From Pycnococcus provasolii (lineage: Eukaryota > Chlorophyta > Pseudoscourfieldiophyceae > Pseudoscourfieldiales > Pycnococcaceae): a stretch of 64,000 bases of DNA. Below, in pieces: positions 1-10,300 of the stretch. The stretch lies in contig OW568861.1 of assembly GCA_938743325.2 (NCBI GenBank), positions 558,001 to 622,000 on the forward strand. The letters are read 5' to 3'. Position 1 is the stretch's first letter. Each line of letters starts with the position of its first letter. A program made the position numbers and the translations under genes. Below the pieces are notes generated by a model. It was given only the letters and a program-made list of their open reading frames with translations. It was not told the origin of the DNA and made no database searches.

Positions 1-276
1 CGGGGCCCCAATTGAGTTTTGATGATTTTTTTTTTTTTTTTTCTAATCCCCCAAATGCAAAGGCAAAGGGAAGTGCAAAAGGGAAGTGGGGCGGGTTTCG
101 GTCTTTCGGATTCTGTATTTGAGTGGTGGTGGTGGTGGTGGTGGTGGTGTCAAGAATGGACTCGTTCGGTTGTGGAATCACTCGTCGTGACTTCTTGTAT
201 TGATTTTTGGTTATATTTTTGATTTTATGTTATGTTTATCTTTATTTTGTTGCTTGTTGTTTTTTTCTTTCAAGAA

Positions 277-853
277 TCACAAGCGCGCGTTTGCCACAGC
301 CTTCTTGATTACCGTCGGCATGCTGCTCATGAGCGTCTTGCAATCAATGCACGCCTCGAGTGCCGCCTCCGTTGTCATCTCGGGGGGGCAGAAGATTCCT
401 TTTTCGAATCGCAGGACGAGGTAGTTTTCTCCGGCGTCGGTCTGTTCCACGGTGACGTCGACATCAGCGGCGCTCCCAAACTCGTTCGCCGACGGTGCTT
501 TGGTGACTGTTTTTATTTATATGTGTTAGGTTGTTAGTGACTTTTGTTTGTGCGCCGTGGCTGGGTATAGAGGTAGGCTTACTGAAGCTCAGTTTCATGC
601 TCGACTCGCTGATTCGGTCCACCTTGAGCGGCAGCGCTAGTGGCAGGTTCGCGCCGTCCGTCGTCACTCCGCTCGTCCATGCGTACACCCCGTCGATGAC
701 TTTGTTGGCGTCGACGTCAGCGGGTATTTTCGCGGATCCGAGCTGAATGGCCTTAGCCAATACAGTCGTCGCATGTCGAGATCTGCTTTTGTGAGACGCG
801 CGAGCACCGAAGCGAGCAAGAGAGAGTGGTCGTGACGCGCGCGAGGAGAGCAT
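277..853 (-). CDS. Small plastid-type protein of unknown function, two exons
   Basis: Two exons on the minus strand, 853..583 and 506..277, encode 166 residues. The intron (582..507) has a GT donor and AG acceptor and splits one codon, and the joined frame stays open to TGA. I start at the internal ATG at 853 because the basic, Ser/Arg/Ala-rich first 30 residues look like a plastid or mitochondrial targeting peptide. The mature part has the pattern 'LGSAKIPADVD ... GANLPLALPLKVD', which I recall from a plant and algal plastid family of unknown function (possibly DUF7148, from memory). No catalytic motif is visible. It is divergent from the BAP31-like gene at 1127. The gene call is fairly sure; the function is unknown. 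Confidence 0.7.
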
Positions 854-1017
854 CGTGAAGAGTGCTGTGATCAGTACACGACTTGGAACCTGAACGTACT
901 TGTGTGGTCTGGGGAGTGGGGTGGGGCGGCCCACCAAATATCTACTTTTAAGGAGCAACCAGCGAGGGCAAATCTACTCCTATGGGCTATGGCTAATCTC
1001 ACACCAAAAAAGCATTC

Positions 1018-1050
1018 GGGTTAGGGTTAGGGTTAGGGTTAGGGTTAGGG
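1018..1050 (+). repeat. Interstitial TTAGGG array
   Basis: Five uninterrupted TTAGGG units follow a GGG. The array lies 77 bp upstream of the BAP31-like ATG, and the G-rich strand is the sense strand of that gene. It is internal rather than a chromosome end. Confidence 0.95.
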
Positions 1051-1126
1051 CTCGGCGCGTTCCCTTCCCGCGTTCCCTTCTTGCCCTTTGAGCCTCCCTC
1101 CCTTCCTCGGTTAGTCTAGTCTAGGT

Positions 1127-1918
1127 ATGGCGCTGCTCATCACGCTCGTGCTGCTACTAGCGCTCGAGGCGGCCGTCGCCTGCCTCCTCATATGCCCCGT
1201 GCCGTCCGTCCAGAAAATTGGCACGTCCATATGCGGCGTGCTGCGAACACCCTCCGGCGTCGTCGTCTCATACACAATCGGAGCGGTGCTCTTCGCGCTC
1301 TTCGGAATCTCCGCATGGGAACTGCGCAGCTTTGGAAACAAGCTCGACGCCGTGAGATCCGTGCACGGACCGAACGTGCCGCACCCCGTTTCGGAGTCAA
1401 GGATGTGCCTCGCCCAGCTGTCGTGCGTGCTCGCCGGGTGCTGCCTGCTCATCATGGCTCTCGTCAGACAGCTCAGCGAGTGCATCGTGCAGAATGAGAA
1501 AACCAAACTCAGCCTGAACGTGCTCAAAAAGCAGGCTGAGGGCATGCGAGCAGAGTACCTCAGGCAAGTCGACAACGCCGCCACGACGAGCGCAAACACC
1601 ACCGCCGGAGGGAAGGACGACAACGCAGATTCTGAGCTCAAGCCCCTGCGCAAGCAGCACGGTGAGCTTGTCTCGCAGCTTGCAAAGATGAAGCGCATGC
1701 TCGAGGACGAGGCGAAAGCAAAGGCAGCTGCCGAGTCGAGCATGGAAGCTTTAAAGAAGCAGGCGGAGGGACTCGAGCGCGAATACGACCGCGTGTGCGA
1801 CGAAAACAACGCGCTTGAGCGGAAGATGCGCAGCGTTACCGGTGGCGTCGGAGGTTCAGGCAGTGCGGAGAACACGCCCAAGCCGATGTGGGCGCACGGT
1901 GATATGAAAGATGACTAA
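1127..1918 (+). CDS. BAP31-like endoplasmic reticulum membrane protein
   Basis: The 263-residue single-exon protein has three hydrophobic segments near residues 1-22, 45-65 and 95-115. A long charged coiled coil follows, from about residue 125 to 235, interrupted by a Ser/Thr/Ala/Asp linker. This is the layout and length of the BAP31/BAP29 family (Yet1/Yet3 in yeast), ER cargo-receptor and chaperone proteins with three N-terminal membrane helices and a cytosolic coiled coil. The C-terminus ends MKDD, so the classical KKxx retrieval signal is absent. The ATG at 1127 is the first in frame and sits just before the first membrane helix. A TTAGGG array and the pentamer pair TAGTCTAGTCTA lie in its leader. 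Confidence 0.8.
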   Translation: MALLITLVLLLALEAAVACLLICPVPSVQKIGTSICGVLRTPSGVVVSYTIGAVLFALFGISAWELRSFGNKLDAVRSVHGPNVPHPVSESRMCLAQLSCVLAGCCLLIMALVRQLSECIVQNEKTKLSLNVLKKQAEGMRAEYLRQVDNAATTSANTTAGGKDDNADSELKPLRKQHGELVSQLAKMKRMLEDEAKAKAAAESSMEALKKQAEGLEREYDRVCDENNALERKMRSVTGGVGGSGSAENTPKPMWAHGDMKDD

Positions 1919-2030
1919 AAGAACGAAACAGAATGGCGTGGGTGCGTTTGTATGGTCGTGTCATATGTGTTACAATTCTCTCATTTTTTTTTCCTTTACC
2001 GTACGTAGCAACTACATCAAACCAACTCAC

Positions 2031-2315
2031 TCAGTCGAAGTCCATTTTTTTCAGTTGTTCTTCTTGAAGTCTCCGCAGTGCCTCCTGCTTCGATGCGCTG
2101 TCTCTCACCTTGATTCCTCGCACGACGACGTTTTTCTTAATTTTGATGCCCTTCTTTTTCTTTTTGACGACACCACCGCTCGCATCCATCGCCTTGGCCA
2201 TCTTTTCCTTCCTGGCTGCCGCCTTGGCTTTCGCCTTTTCCTCCCTCTCGCGTTCTTGCTTCAAGTCAACTTCTCTCGCCGCCGCGTCACGCACGCGTTT
2301 CGCCTGCTTCGCCAT
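2031..2315 (-). CDS. Short basic, lysine-rich protein, unidentified
   Basis: A 94-residue protein begins MAKQAKRVRDAAAREV. It has a Glu/Lys/Ala helix, a run of five lysines near residue 52 and a tail ending LKKMDFD. The composition suggests a nucleolar or ribosome-associated protein, but I do not recognise the family. It converges on the BAP31-like gene, with about 110 bp between the two stops. The inverted-repeat element at 2427 lies upstream of it. That it is real rests on the open frame, the ATG and the non-random composition. Confidence 0.5.
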   Translation of the reverse strand: MAKQAKRVRDAAAREVDLKQEREREEKAKAKAAARKEKMAKAMDASGGVVKKKKKGIKIKKNVVVRGIKVRDSASKQEALRRLQEEQLKKMDFD

Positions 2316-2426
2316 AACTTACCCAACTATATTTTGCTATGACTGTACTGTATTGTGGCAAATGACGAGCTGGAGTAAAGCTTAAAGAGGGCTGGAGGGA
2401 GAATGGCGGCCGAAACTATGAGTAGT

Positions 2427-3069
2427 ACCAAGGGGTTATTACAATGGGGTAGCGACTCCCGTTGTAGCCCGATGAAAACTGAACTGTCCGGTAGGGGTTT
2501 CAAAATTGAATAAGACCTTGCCAAACCCCAACCTTTAAAAAAAATTTGAACGGAGACTCTCGACCATGGCGTCGTCTGTGCGCGACGATGTCACGCCACA
2601 AGCTGGTACGTACAAACCATGCTAAAGTCCACAAAAGCAATGCTAAGAACCTCTTACCAACACTGTTACCTCAAACACCCCACACTCAAAACATGTGAAA
2701 TTTTGTTGTGGATTGCGAAATTTCTCTTCGCGTACGTAACACTCGGTGGTCTACTACGGGCACTCCAAGTGTGTTAGGAGCGCGCATGCCGCATAGGTGC
2801 GCCGACGCGGCATGGGCGGTGCGAATACGTAGTCCTGCTCCTGCCTGACCGAACGAACTCCACATGGCGCGTTTACAAGCCTCTGCGCGCCGCGCATGCC
2901 TCACGGCGCGTGCCTCGCCGCGCTGCGCGCACTACCATGAGATGGGGTAGAGTCTGGGGGGGGGGAAGGGAGGAACCGTGCGGTCGGTCGGGAAAAAGCA
3001 AAACCCTACCGGACAGTTCAGTTTTCAGGATGCCCCGGAGTCGCTACCCCATTGTAATAACCCCTTGGT
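2427..3069. mobile_element. Non-autonomous DNA element (MITE-like) with ~71-bp terminal inverted repeats
   Basis: The two ends are reverse complements. The first 33 bp (from ACCAAGGGGTTATTACAATG) match exactly, then about 12 bp differ, then another 23 bp match exactly. A 3-bp direct repeat, AGT, flanks the element at 2424..2426 and 3070..3072. The 643-bp body has no long reading frame, so it would have been moved by a transposase in trans. A 3-bp target duplication fits the PIF/Harbinger or CACTA superfamilies, but the TIR sequence does not decide between them. Inside, at 2565, an ATG opens a 14-codon frame ending at a GTACGT splice-donor-like site. This could be a captured exon fragment or chance. 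Confidence 0.75.
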
Positions 3070-3123
3070 AGTACTAAAGGTTACCAAGAACAAACTTTAG
3101 GAAGAAATCGTGCCAGGTTGGGT

Positions 3124-3132
3124 TTCGGGGTT
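3124..3132 (-). promoter_or_regulatory. AACCCCGAA motif upstream of INO80B-like gene
   Basis: TTCGGGGTT on the plus strand, 137 bp before the ATG at 3269. It is one of nine copies of this 9-mer in the window, all in intergenic DNA. Confidence 0.45.
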
Positions 3133-3268
3133 TTATTACGGGGAGCAGGTGCCCCAACCAACCCCCAACCCAGACACCTGCCAAGGGCTTTGGCGGCCGT
3201 CCCGTGTTCGCGACCTGTGTTCGCGCTTCCATTCCCAAACGCTTTCTTCTTGACGTTTGTTGCTCCCG

Positions 3269-3919
3269 ATGCCGCGCACCGTGCGATTCAGCCTTGGGGG
3301 CAAGAAAACTCCTCCTTCCACAGCAGCTACCACAGCGCCAACCACAGCAGGAGCTCGAGCTCGAGGAGACCCTGCCGTCCCTGCGGTGGGGTCGCTCTCC
3401 GATGTGCGCTCCGCGGGAGACTCCGGACTCGCAACGACGGCGGACGACGAGGAGGAGCTTGAGGAGGAGGAGGAGGAACTGGTGGATGACGATGACGAGG
3501 TGCTGGTAGATGACGAAGAAGACGAGGAGGAGGAGGATCCGCTGGCGGGCGATATTGACGACGACGACGACGATAACAACGCGGCGGATGAGCGGAAAAG
3601 TCGAAAGCTGGAGGCGGCGGCGAGGAGGAGAGAGCAGGCAATACAGAAGAAGCGTGAGGCGAACGCGTCCGCCATTGCCAAAATCATGTCAGGGGACAGT
3701 TCCATACGCAGGAAGCGCGAGCTCGCGGAGGCGGAGGCGGAGGAGCGTCGCAAGCGTCGCGTGCTGGACGGCGCGCTCGCGCCTGGGTACGTGCGTTTGC
3801 GTCAGCGCGCGGACGGCACGCGTATGCTTGCGACGGGGTCTGGTGACGGCGGCGGAGGCGCGTTGTGGGCGTACGGTCAGTGCGCTTCGTTCGTTGGGAC
3901 TAAAAAGACGAGTAACTAA
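3269..3919 (+). CDS. INO80 complex subunit B (IES2/PAPA-1) like protein
   Basis: The 216-residue protein begins MPRTVRFSLGGKK. It has a Thr/Ala/Gly-rich N-terminus, a very acidic stretch (about residues 55-100), then a basic Arg/Lys/Glu helix (residues ~105-165) and a terminal module containing YVRLRQRADGTRML. A basic helix followed by a short beta module is the arrangement of the PAPA-1/IES2 region of INO80 chromatin-remodelling complexes, where IES2 stimulates nucleosome sliding. I start at 3269 because the residues just upstream do not resemble the family and the ATG is the better placed. The acidic block is low complexity and weakens the match. Its neighbour downstream is the RAMA-OTU gene, another chromatin/ubiquitin candidate. 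Confidence 0.6.
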   Translation: MPRTVRFSLGGKKTPPSTAATTAPTTAGARARGDPAVPAVGSLSDVRSAGDSGLATTADDEEELEEEEEELVDDDDEVLVDDEEDEEEEDPLAGDIDDDDDDNNAADERKSRKLEAAARRREQAIQKKREANASAIAKIMSGDSSIRRKRELAEAEAEERRKRRVLDGALAPGYVRLRQRADGTRMLATGSGDGGGGALWAYGQCASFVGTKKTSN

Positions 3920-4091
3920 CTACCGACAGGATGTACACTAAAAACATAAAGCACAACCAGTACAGCACAGTACACAGCAACGCCATCCCAAATACCTATA
4001 CACAAAACGCAACCTACCTTAGTCTAGGAAGCCTGAAAACAAAAGGGATCCGTCAAGGCCTGAGCAACCTGCCTGAGCAGCGAATCTGGCT

Positions 4092-4144
4092 AACCCCGAA
4101 TAGGGAACGCGAGTCAAACCCCCTCTTCCCACCCCAACCCCGAA
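4092..4144 (+). promoter_or_regulatory. Two AACCCCGAA motifs upstream of the RAMA-OTU gene
   Basis: Direct copies lie at 4092..4100 and 4136..4144, 139 and 95 bp before the ATG at 4231, in the sense orientation. The 311-bp gap 3920..4230 otherwise holds only a pyrimidine-rich leader. Confidence 0.5.
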
Positions 4145-4230
4145 ATCCGATTCCCCCGCTTCCCTGCTTTATTTTATTTTCAAACCACCTGTCTGTCGTC
4201 TTTTTCTTCTTTTCCGCCTTCCCAACGGCC

Positions 4231-5646
4231 ATGGACGTCTCGGACGACGCGGCGATAGCGCGCATGCTCGCCTTGGAGTACGAAAATACGCACATGGGCA
4301 CAACACACGGGTTCGGGTACGGTCGTGCTGACTTCCTTGACGATGCCGGTGCCCTCGATGATGACTCCTCGGACTCTTCGTATGGAGGCTCGAAACGTCG
4401 CGCAAAACGCAAGGCTGGTTCGAAAACGAAGTCTCGCTCGGCTGGTAATTCTTCTTCCGCAAGAAGGAAGAAGGCTTCAAAGGTCGCGACGAAATCGCAG
4501 GGAGTGCCGCCGTGCTCAGAAGATGCGAACAAGGAAAATAGGGCTGGCCAAGGCCGTTCCGTTGAAGGGGACGACGCAGACTTGACGGAAGACGATGAAA
4601 AGACCATTCAAGAGAAAACGCCGCCGCCGCCGCCGCCCGCGGGGAAAACCCAACCTCAAGGTGGTAATGCCGGTGGCGGTGGACAAAAGAGCAGGGCGAC
4701 AGTCACGCTTGGAATGCTCGTTGATGCCGGTGCACTCACGCCAGGCGTGGATAAGCTCTCCGTGAAGTGCCACGGACACACGCACAAGGCGGAGCTTCTG
4801 CAGGACGGACGCATCCGTTTTCAGGAAATCACGTTCGAGTCGCCGAGCGCGTTCAGCCTTTACTGCAAACGAATGCACAACCCAACACGACGCGCGGACG
4901 ACGGGTGGGGATCGGTCACATACGACGGCGTGACGCTCGGCGACATCAAGAAGAAGGCGCAGGAGGGAGCGGGTGACGTCGCCAACGCGGTAAGGGACGC
5001 AGTTGCTGAGGCGGAGAGGGCTGTGGCGGCGAAAGCAGCAACCAAGCAGCAGAGCAGCAAGCAAAACGCCAACAAAAGGCCGCCGGTGCCCACACAGCCT
5101 GCACAGCCCGTGCAGCCTGCCGTTGACCGTGCACATCTCCGCCGCGCGGCGGCAGTCGTCAGCAACGTCGGTGACTGCGACGAAGACGTGGACATGGCAA
5201 GGGCGCTGCTCGACTCACGGCTAGAGCAGTGCAAGCTTGTGGAAAAGGAGATGGCTTCTGACGGAAACTGCCAATTCAGAGCTCTCGCAGACCAGCTCTA
5301 TTCCAAAGAGAGCGTGCACGCCGAAGTGCGACAAAAAGTTGTTCAGGAGCTTTCTAGCAACCGCGAAAGGTACGAGCCCTTCGTCGACGGCAACTACGAC
5401 GTGTACGTGACGAGAATGCAGATGGATAAAGAGTGGGGAGATGGCGTAACGCTGCAGGCGGCAAGCGATGCATACGGAGTCAACATCAGCGTGATCACGA
5501 GCTACAGCGAGAAATTCTTCATCGAGTTGACACCAGAGGTGCCCAAGATGCCCGAAGAACAAACTCTGCGTCTTTCATTGTTCGTCGACACGCACTACAA
5601 TTCCGTGTACCCCTCGAGCGAACCAGCCGCTGCAGCGGGCGCTTAA
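4231..5646 (+). CDS. RAMA domain - OTU cysteine protease fusion (putative deubiquitinase)
   Basis: The 471-residue protein has three parts. The N-terminus is disordered and basic, with a poly-proline run. Residues about 155-245 match the RAMA domain as in animal MPND: 'TLGMLVDAGALTPG', 'DGRIRFQE', 'ESPSAF', 'CKRMHNP' and 'GWGSVTYDG' occur in order with family spacing. After an Ala/Gln/Pro linker, residues about 330-460 form an OTU protease with D344-G-N-C347 and H455 in HYNSVY, the catalytic Cys and His positions of the family. OTU enzymes cleave ubiquitin chains. RAMA in MPND is reported to recognise N6-methyladenine DNA and is fused there to a JAMM-type domain. The start at 4231 follows a long leader and gives MDVSDDAAIARML. 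Domain calls are firm; the substrate is inferred. Confidence 0.88.
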   Translation: MDVSDDAAIARMLALEYENTHMGTTHGFGYGRADFLDDAGALDDDSSDSSYGGSKRRAKRKAGSKTKSRSAGNSSSARRKKASKVATKSQGVPPCSEDANKENRAGQGRSVEGDDADLTEDDEKTIQEKTPPPPPPAGKTQPQGGNAGGGGQKSRATVTLGMLVDAGALTPGVDKLSVKCHGHTHKAELLQDGRIRFQEITFESPSAFSLYCKRMHNPTRRADDGWGSVTYDGVTLGDIKKKAQEGAGDVANAVRDAVAEAERAVAAKAATKQQSSKQNANKRPPVPTQPAQPVQPAVDRAHLRRAAAVVSNVGDCDEDVDMARALLDSRLEQCKLVEKEMASDGNCQFRALADQLYSKESVHAEVRQKVVQELSSNRERYEPFVDGNYDVYVTRMQMDKEWGDGVTLQAASDAYGVNISVITSYSEKFFIELTPEVPKMPEEQTLRLSLFVDTHYNSVYPSSEPAAAAGA

Positions 5647-5708
5647 ACGCTTTATTTGTTGTGTTGAAACTTACTTCTATCATTACAATCAATTGTTCCG
5701 TTGTCACT

Positions 5709-7151
5709 TCAGTACCGACGAGTTCTATCCCTCGGTGGCCTGTACTCGAGTGGGTGAGTACTAGGAGTCGCCGTAGGATCCTCCTTGTAGAAGCGCAGCG
5801 TCTTGTCCGCAGCGCCAACGATCAGCCTTGTGCCAGTGCCGTCAAACTTGCCACAGTAAATGGCACTCTCGCTTTCGAGGCTGCCAGGCTGCAGCGGCGA
5901 CTTGATGTCCTGAAATCGGTGGCCGCTTCTCCAGTCAAAGAAACAAAGAATGCCCTCCTCGTTTCCAGTGACCATCACATCCTCGTCGTTCAGCGCGCTG
6001 AAGTTCGCGATTCCTGCGGGGCTTCCGGCGCTGCCAACGGCGGTGCCGCAGACGAGCGGCATCGAGCCGTTCGCCGTGAGCCCCATATTCATGAGAAATT
6101 CGCCATGAGGTAACTTGTACTTTTTGACGGCATCCGCAGAGCATGCTGAGAAGCAGAACTCGCGAGGGTGCATCTGAAGCGCTCTCACGCCCTTCTTGTG
6201 GTACGTGAGCGTGGACATCGTCTTACCCGCGGCAAGATCCCACAGCTTGATCTGGCTGTCCTGCGAACCACTTATGATTTGGGGGTCCACCTTCTGTGTC
6301 GCGAGACTAACAACCGTGTTGCTGTGCCCGGAAAGCACATGCACCTGTGCGCGCGTTCTGATGTCCCACACGCGCGTGCAGCTATCGCGTCCGCCGGTGA
6401 AGAGGATTTCGAGGCTTGGGTGCAGTGCGAGGGAGTACACACCGCTCAGGTGGCCGTGATAGCTGCGAATCACCTTGTTGTACTCTAGGTCCCAGCACTT
6501 GACCGACTTGTCAATGCCAGCACTAAATAAGTACGGAGACCGCGGCGACACGGCGAGACCGGTAACCTGCTCGGTGTGCCCGGTGAGCGTCAGCTTCAGC
6601 GTTCCGGAGGCGAGATCCCATAACTTGATGGTGCGGTCCGCGGCACCTGTGCAGAACCACTCGTTGGCTGGGTCGAATGCAATGCTGCGAACCCACCCCA
6701 TGTGCCCACTCACAACGCGGTATAGCGTCCACGGAGCGTGCCACGTGGGTCGTGGATACTGGCTCTGTGCGTTGAGCCTGCGCTGAACCTCGTGCTGCGG
6801 CAATGTCGGAACGTTCGCCAGCGCCAGCGCACCCATATCAGCCCCTGTGGCGGCGGTCGCCTCTGGCACTGCAGCGGCGTGAGCGCCTTTTTCTTTCTGC
6901 ACAGCAAAAGGGGCGTCCGCGCCGCTGGACGCTTTTGCGGGTGCCGGTTGCGCCGCCGACGACGCAGGGACCATGTGGCGCACGAGTTTGTACTCCGAGC
7001 GCAGCTTGTACTCGATTCGCGCGCGCATGGAGAGCGCGTCGGGCGGGGGCATCGCGGCGGCGTCTGCGAAGAGCGCGAACGTGCGCTTGCGTTGCGCGTC
7101 CGCCATCGCGCCGAGCGGAGGAGGAGAGTCGTCAACGTCGGCGGGGGGCAT
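5709..7151 (-). CDS. PRL1: PRL1/PLRG1-type WD40 splicing factor
   Basis: The 480-residue protein has a disordered N-terminal third and a seven-bladed WD40 propeller from about residue 150. Repeats carry GH...WD dipeptides ([40 protein letters not shown]). The lead-in '[23 protein letters not shown]' and the HP/SGG pattern are diagnostic of PRL1/PLRG1, a core Prp19/NineTeen complex protein needed for spliceosome activation and, in plants, for stress and sugar signalling. Length agrees with plant PRL1. The gene converges on RAMA-OTU, with 62 bp between stops. An AACCCCGAA motif in sense orientation lies about 80 bp upstream of its ATG. Confidence 0.92.
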   Translation of the reverse strand: MPPADVDDSPPPLGAMADAQRKRTFALFADAAAMPPPDALSMRARIEYKLRSEYKLVRHMVPASSAAQPAPAKASSGADAPFAVQKEKGAHAAAVPEATAATGADMGALALANVPTLPQHEVQRRLNAQSQYPRPTWHAPWTLYRVVSGHMGWVRSIAFDPANEWFCTGAADRTIKLWDLASGTLKLTLTGHTEQVTGLAVSPRSPYLFSAGIDKSVKCWDLEYNKVIRSYHGHLSGVYSLALHPSLEILFTGGRDSCTRVWDIRTRAQVHVLSGHSNTVVSLATQKVDPQIISGSQDSQIKLWDLAAGKTMSTLTYHKKGVRALQMHPREFCFSACSADAVKKYKLPHGEFLMNMGLTANGSMPLVCGTAVGSAGSPAGIANFSALNDEDVMVTGNEEGILCFFDWRSGHRFQDIKSPLQPGSLESESAIYCGKFDGTGTRLIVGAADKTLRFYKEDPTATPSTHPLEYRPPRDRTRRY

Positions 7152-7232
7152 CGCAGGGAACGCAGTGGAGGATGTTGGCGGCGGCGCAACGGAGGGAAAT
7201 AAATCAATAATAGGTGGATGGAAGTTAGTTTT

Positions 7233-7241
7233 TCGGGGTTG
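7233..7241 (-). promoter_or_regulatory. AACCCCGAA motif upstream of PRL1
   Basis: In sense orientation for PRL1, 82 bp upstream of its ATG at 7151. The surrounding gap, 7152..7389, separates PRL1 from the stop of the next minus-strand gene. Confidence 0.5.
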
Positions 7242-7389
7242 GTCTTTGGGAAATGAAAAACGTTAAAATTGGGGGTTAAGGAAGTGGCTGAGGTGACGAA
7301 ATACGGTTAAGTTACCCTAATCAAAAGGTAAAAGACTTGTTGTTGAGTGAGATGAAAAATCACCTTCAATAATCAAAGGTTGTTGCAAT

Positions 7390-10300
7390 TTACAAATAGC
7401 TATCCTTAAGCCCAAGCTTTGTTAACCTTGTTGTCGATAGCGAGGCGCCGCCGCGCGACATGAGGCGCAGCTTGCGCTTGGGGTTGCCTTTAAAAAAGCC
7501 CTCGTGGAGCTTCACGCCGCTTGGCATGCGAGCAAGGGCGGCTTTCGCCACAGGGTCTTTCCCTGCTCTCGCGCCGGCGTCATCGTCCTCAATGTAGTTC
7601 GCTAGAGAATGTTGAGAATCGTCCAAAGGTTCCTGCGAATGGGCTCGCCTGTGCATACGCTTTTTCACGGCGCTCAGCATACCCATGGCGAGGTTCCCAA
7701 AGCTCACACCTGACAACTTCGTCGGCGACTCAGGTGCATCCTTAGGTTCACTTGCCCCAGGCAATCGAGAAGGCGAGCCACCAATTCCATATTCACCAAG
7801 CTTCCTCTCCAGCTCCTCCAGCTTCGGCTTACGCTTGACACGCTTGTTCGCGTTCATGCCCTCCAAGATGTCAACAAGACTCAGCTCGTCACCATGACCG
7901 GATGTCTGCTCATCCTCCTTTAATGTGTAGTCCGTGCCGTCGCCCATTCTGATGAGGTTTTCCTTCTTCATCACCCACGCGCGTGCCGCAAGCATGTTCA
8001 TGAGCCAGTTGTATACGTGCAGAAGGCTGCTCGCGGATCGCGCAACATTTCTGCGGGAGCCAATGTTGATTAAAATCGAAGTCGCCTCGTCGTGTGCCGC
8101 CTCGACGTCTGGGATACTCTCCATGGGCGTTTTTGGTCGAGACTCGTCCAGAGTCTCTGGACGAGCATCTTTCACATCGTCACGATCGAGCTCACCAGAT
8201 AGACGGCTTGGTGCAGCAACGGACGAAAGCACAGAATCAGAGCGTGCCTGCGAAGATGGGCGGTTGAGGTAAGAGGAAAAGGCAGATTCGCCGCGGGCAC
8301 TTACCATTGCCCTGCTCTGCCTCGACGCACCGGGCATCGCTCTTGCCATCGATCTCGCCTCCTGGTCTGTGAGAGGTGCATTGACGCAAAGTTGTTCCAG
8401 GGAAACTCGTCCAATGATAAGCGCCTTTCGAATCTCTTCCCACAGCTCAGTTTTTTGATCGCTGTCTGCCTTTTCGAGGTATTGGCCAAATTTATGTTTG
8501 TATGCAAACACGTACGGTCTTGTGTGCTCACTTTCCGACATCGGCTCCTCCTCCCTTCTTAGATTCTTCTCTCTTCTAAGACGAGGACTCCCCGCCGGAG
8601 AGTCCTCGTCCTCGTCGTTACCATGCATTGGTACGTTCTCAATTTGCGGGATTTTAACGCAAGTAACGCACAGCGTGGCCAGCAAAACTTCAACCGCAAA
8701 GCGCGGAGGGATCGTGTAGTCTCTCAGCTCTCTCAGCATGCTTCGCGACGATGCAGTCGACAGACGCATCTGCAATTGCTCGCGCATCACTCGCGCCTGC
8801 GCAATGAGCTCCATGAGCGCCGCCGTGCTCTGCTGGTCCTTCACACGCATGTTGTGCTGTGCGACAGCAAATTGTTTGAGCTCCTTTGCCGCTGCGAGCT
8901 GCGCTCTGTACACGATTATGGATAGATTCAGTGCCACTTTGCGAATTGTGTCCTTCTGTCCCTCCGAGAGCCTGGTTGTTCCGTACTTGCAGCGACTTGT
9001 GTCTACACCGAGCACACCGAAGCTCTTCCGCGTATTTTTGGTGTCATAATCTTGAGGAGGTGGTGTCGGGCCGTCGCGCTTGCCAATCAAGCTGCACAGA
9101 GGAACAGCGAAGAAATTGCATTCAAGGGATTGCGCAATCTCCTCACTGCGCTCCTCTGCGTTGCGACAGGTTCGCAGTGCCACCTCTAACCACGGATCTA
9201 GATCGGCATTTTCAGCCTCTGCGACATTCACGTGCTTAAATTGCTCGTGCATCGTGTTGTGCGCGGAAAAGCACAGCGAGTCCACTTCCATGTTGATGCT
9301 TTCGCCAAATTCCTGAACGTGCTCCTCGCCACCCGGAATCTCCGGTAACAGAGGACTCTGTGTCAAGCTCTTCAAGCTCGTGCGATAGCTTGACACGTTG
9401 AGCGGCTGAAGCTTGTATTTACTGACGAGAATTTCCTCTGGGGTCATTTCGTAAATCGGCTTTTCCTTGAAGACTTTCTTCGGTGAAGTTGACTCGTAGT
9501 TTGAGTCCAAGTCGATAGCCTCGACAGGAGTTCCAGGAACGAGAGCAAGAAGCACACTGGAACCCCCACCTAGGCTTGCTGCGAGCAGGTCGATCATTGG
9601 GGCAAGATCTTGTGTGAGCGTGTGGTGGTCCCATGCAGCTGCACCTACGCTGTCGGAATCCATCATTGGCGGCACCTTAGACAGCATGCAGCGCTCAAGC
9701 TCTGCATAGCTTGTCATGCCGATACTCTCGAGGTACGTTGTTCGCGTCTGCAGATTTGCCAGCTCTTCGCGTATCTGCACGACGTCTTTCGCTCTACCCT
9801 TCAGCTGGAGGATTCTTAGCTTTTGACCCGCGTCATTAACAATTCTTCGAATTCTCTCATGTCGCCAACGCATGTGTATCATCGCAACGGCGCTGTCCAA
9901 AGCCAAGCTTCGATCGTGGTAAAAGTCTAATTCGTACTGCAGTTTAGGCACGCTTTCTTTGAGCTCCTTGAGTTGATGAGCGTTCATGGACTCAATGCCA
10001 GATATCGCAATCAGCCTTTCGAGGTCCCCAAGCTTCTCCTCAAGGCGACGCACGTACCCATGGAAGTACTTGGGTGCCCAAAGAATGGGCTTTGCCTTCT
10101 CCGCCCTCTCTGTCGCCGTTCTTTCCGCAACACTCGTGGCGATAAGCATGGCGTCGCGAATTGCCGGGTTGCCGCCGCGAAGTCCGATGTGCAGCGGAGG
10201 CTTGCGCGATTCTGGCATGGACACCGCCGTTTGTGGCATTTCCGGTGCATTTTCGCCGTCGTCTGTCATGCTTGGTAGACGGCGCGGCGTTGGAAGACTG

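Noticed and set aside
124-148. TGG repeat near the left end
   Set aside because: Simple (TGG)n microsatellite just beyond the 3' end of the first gene, with no coding or structural context.
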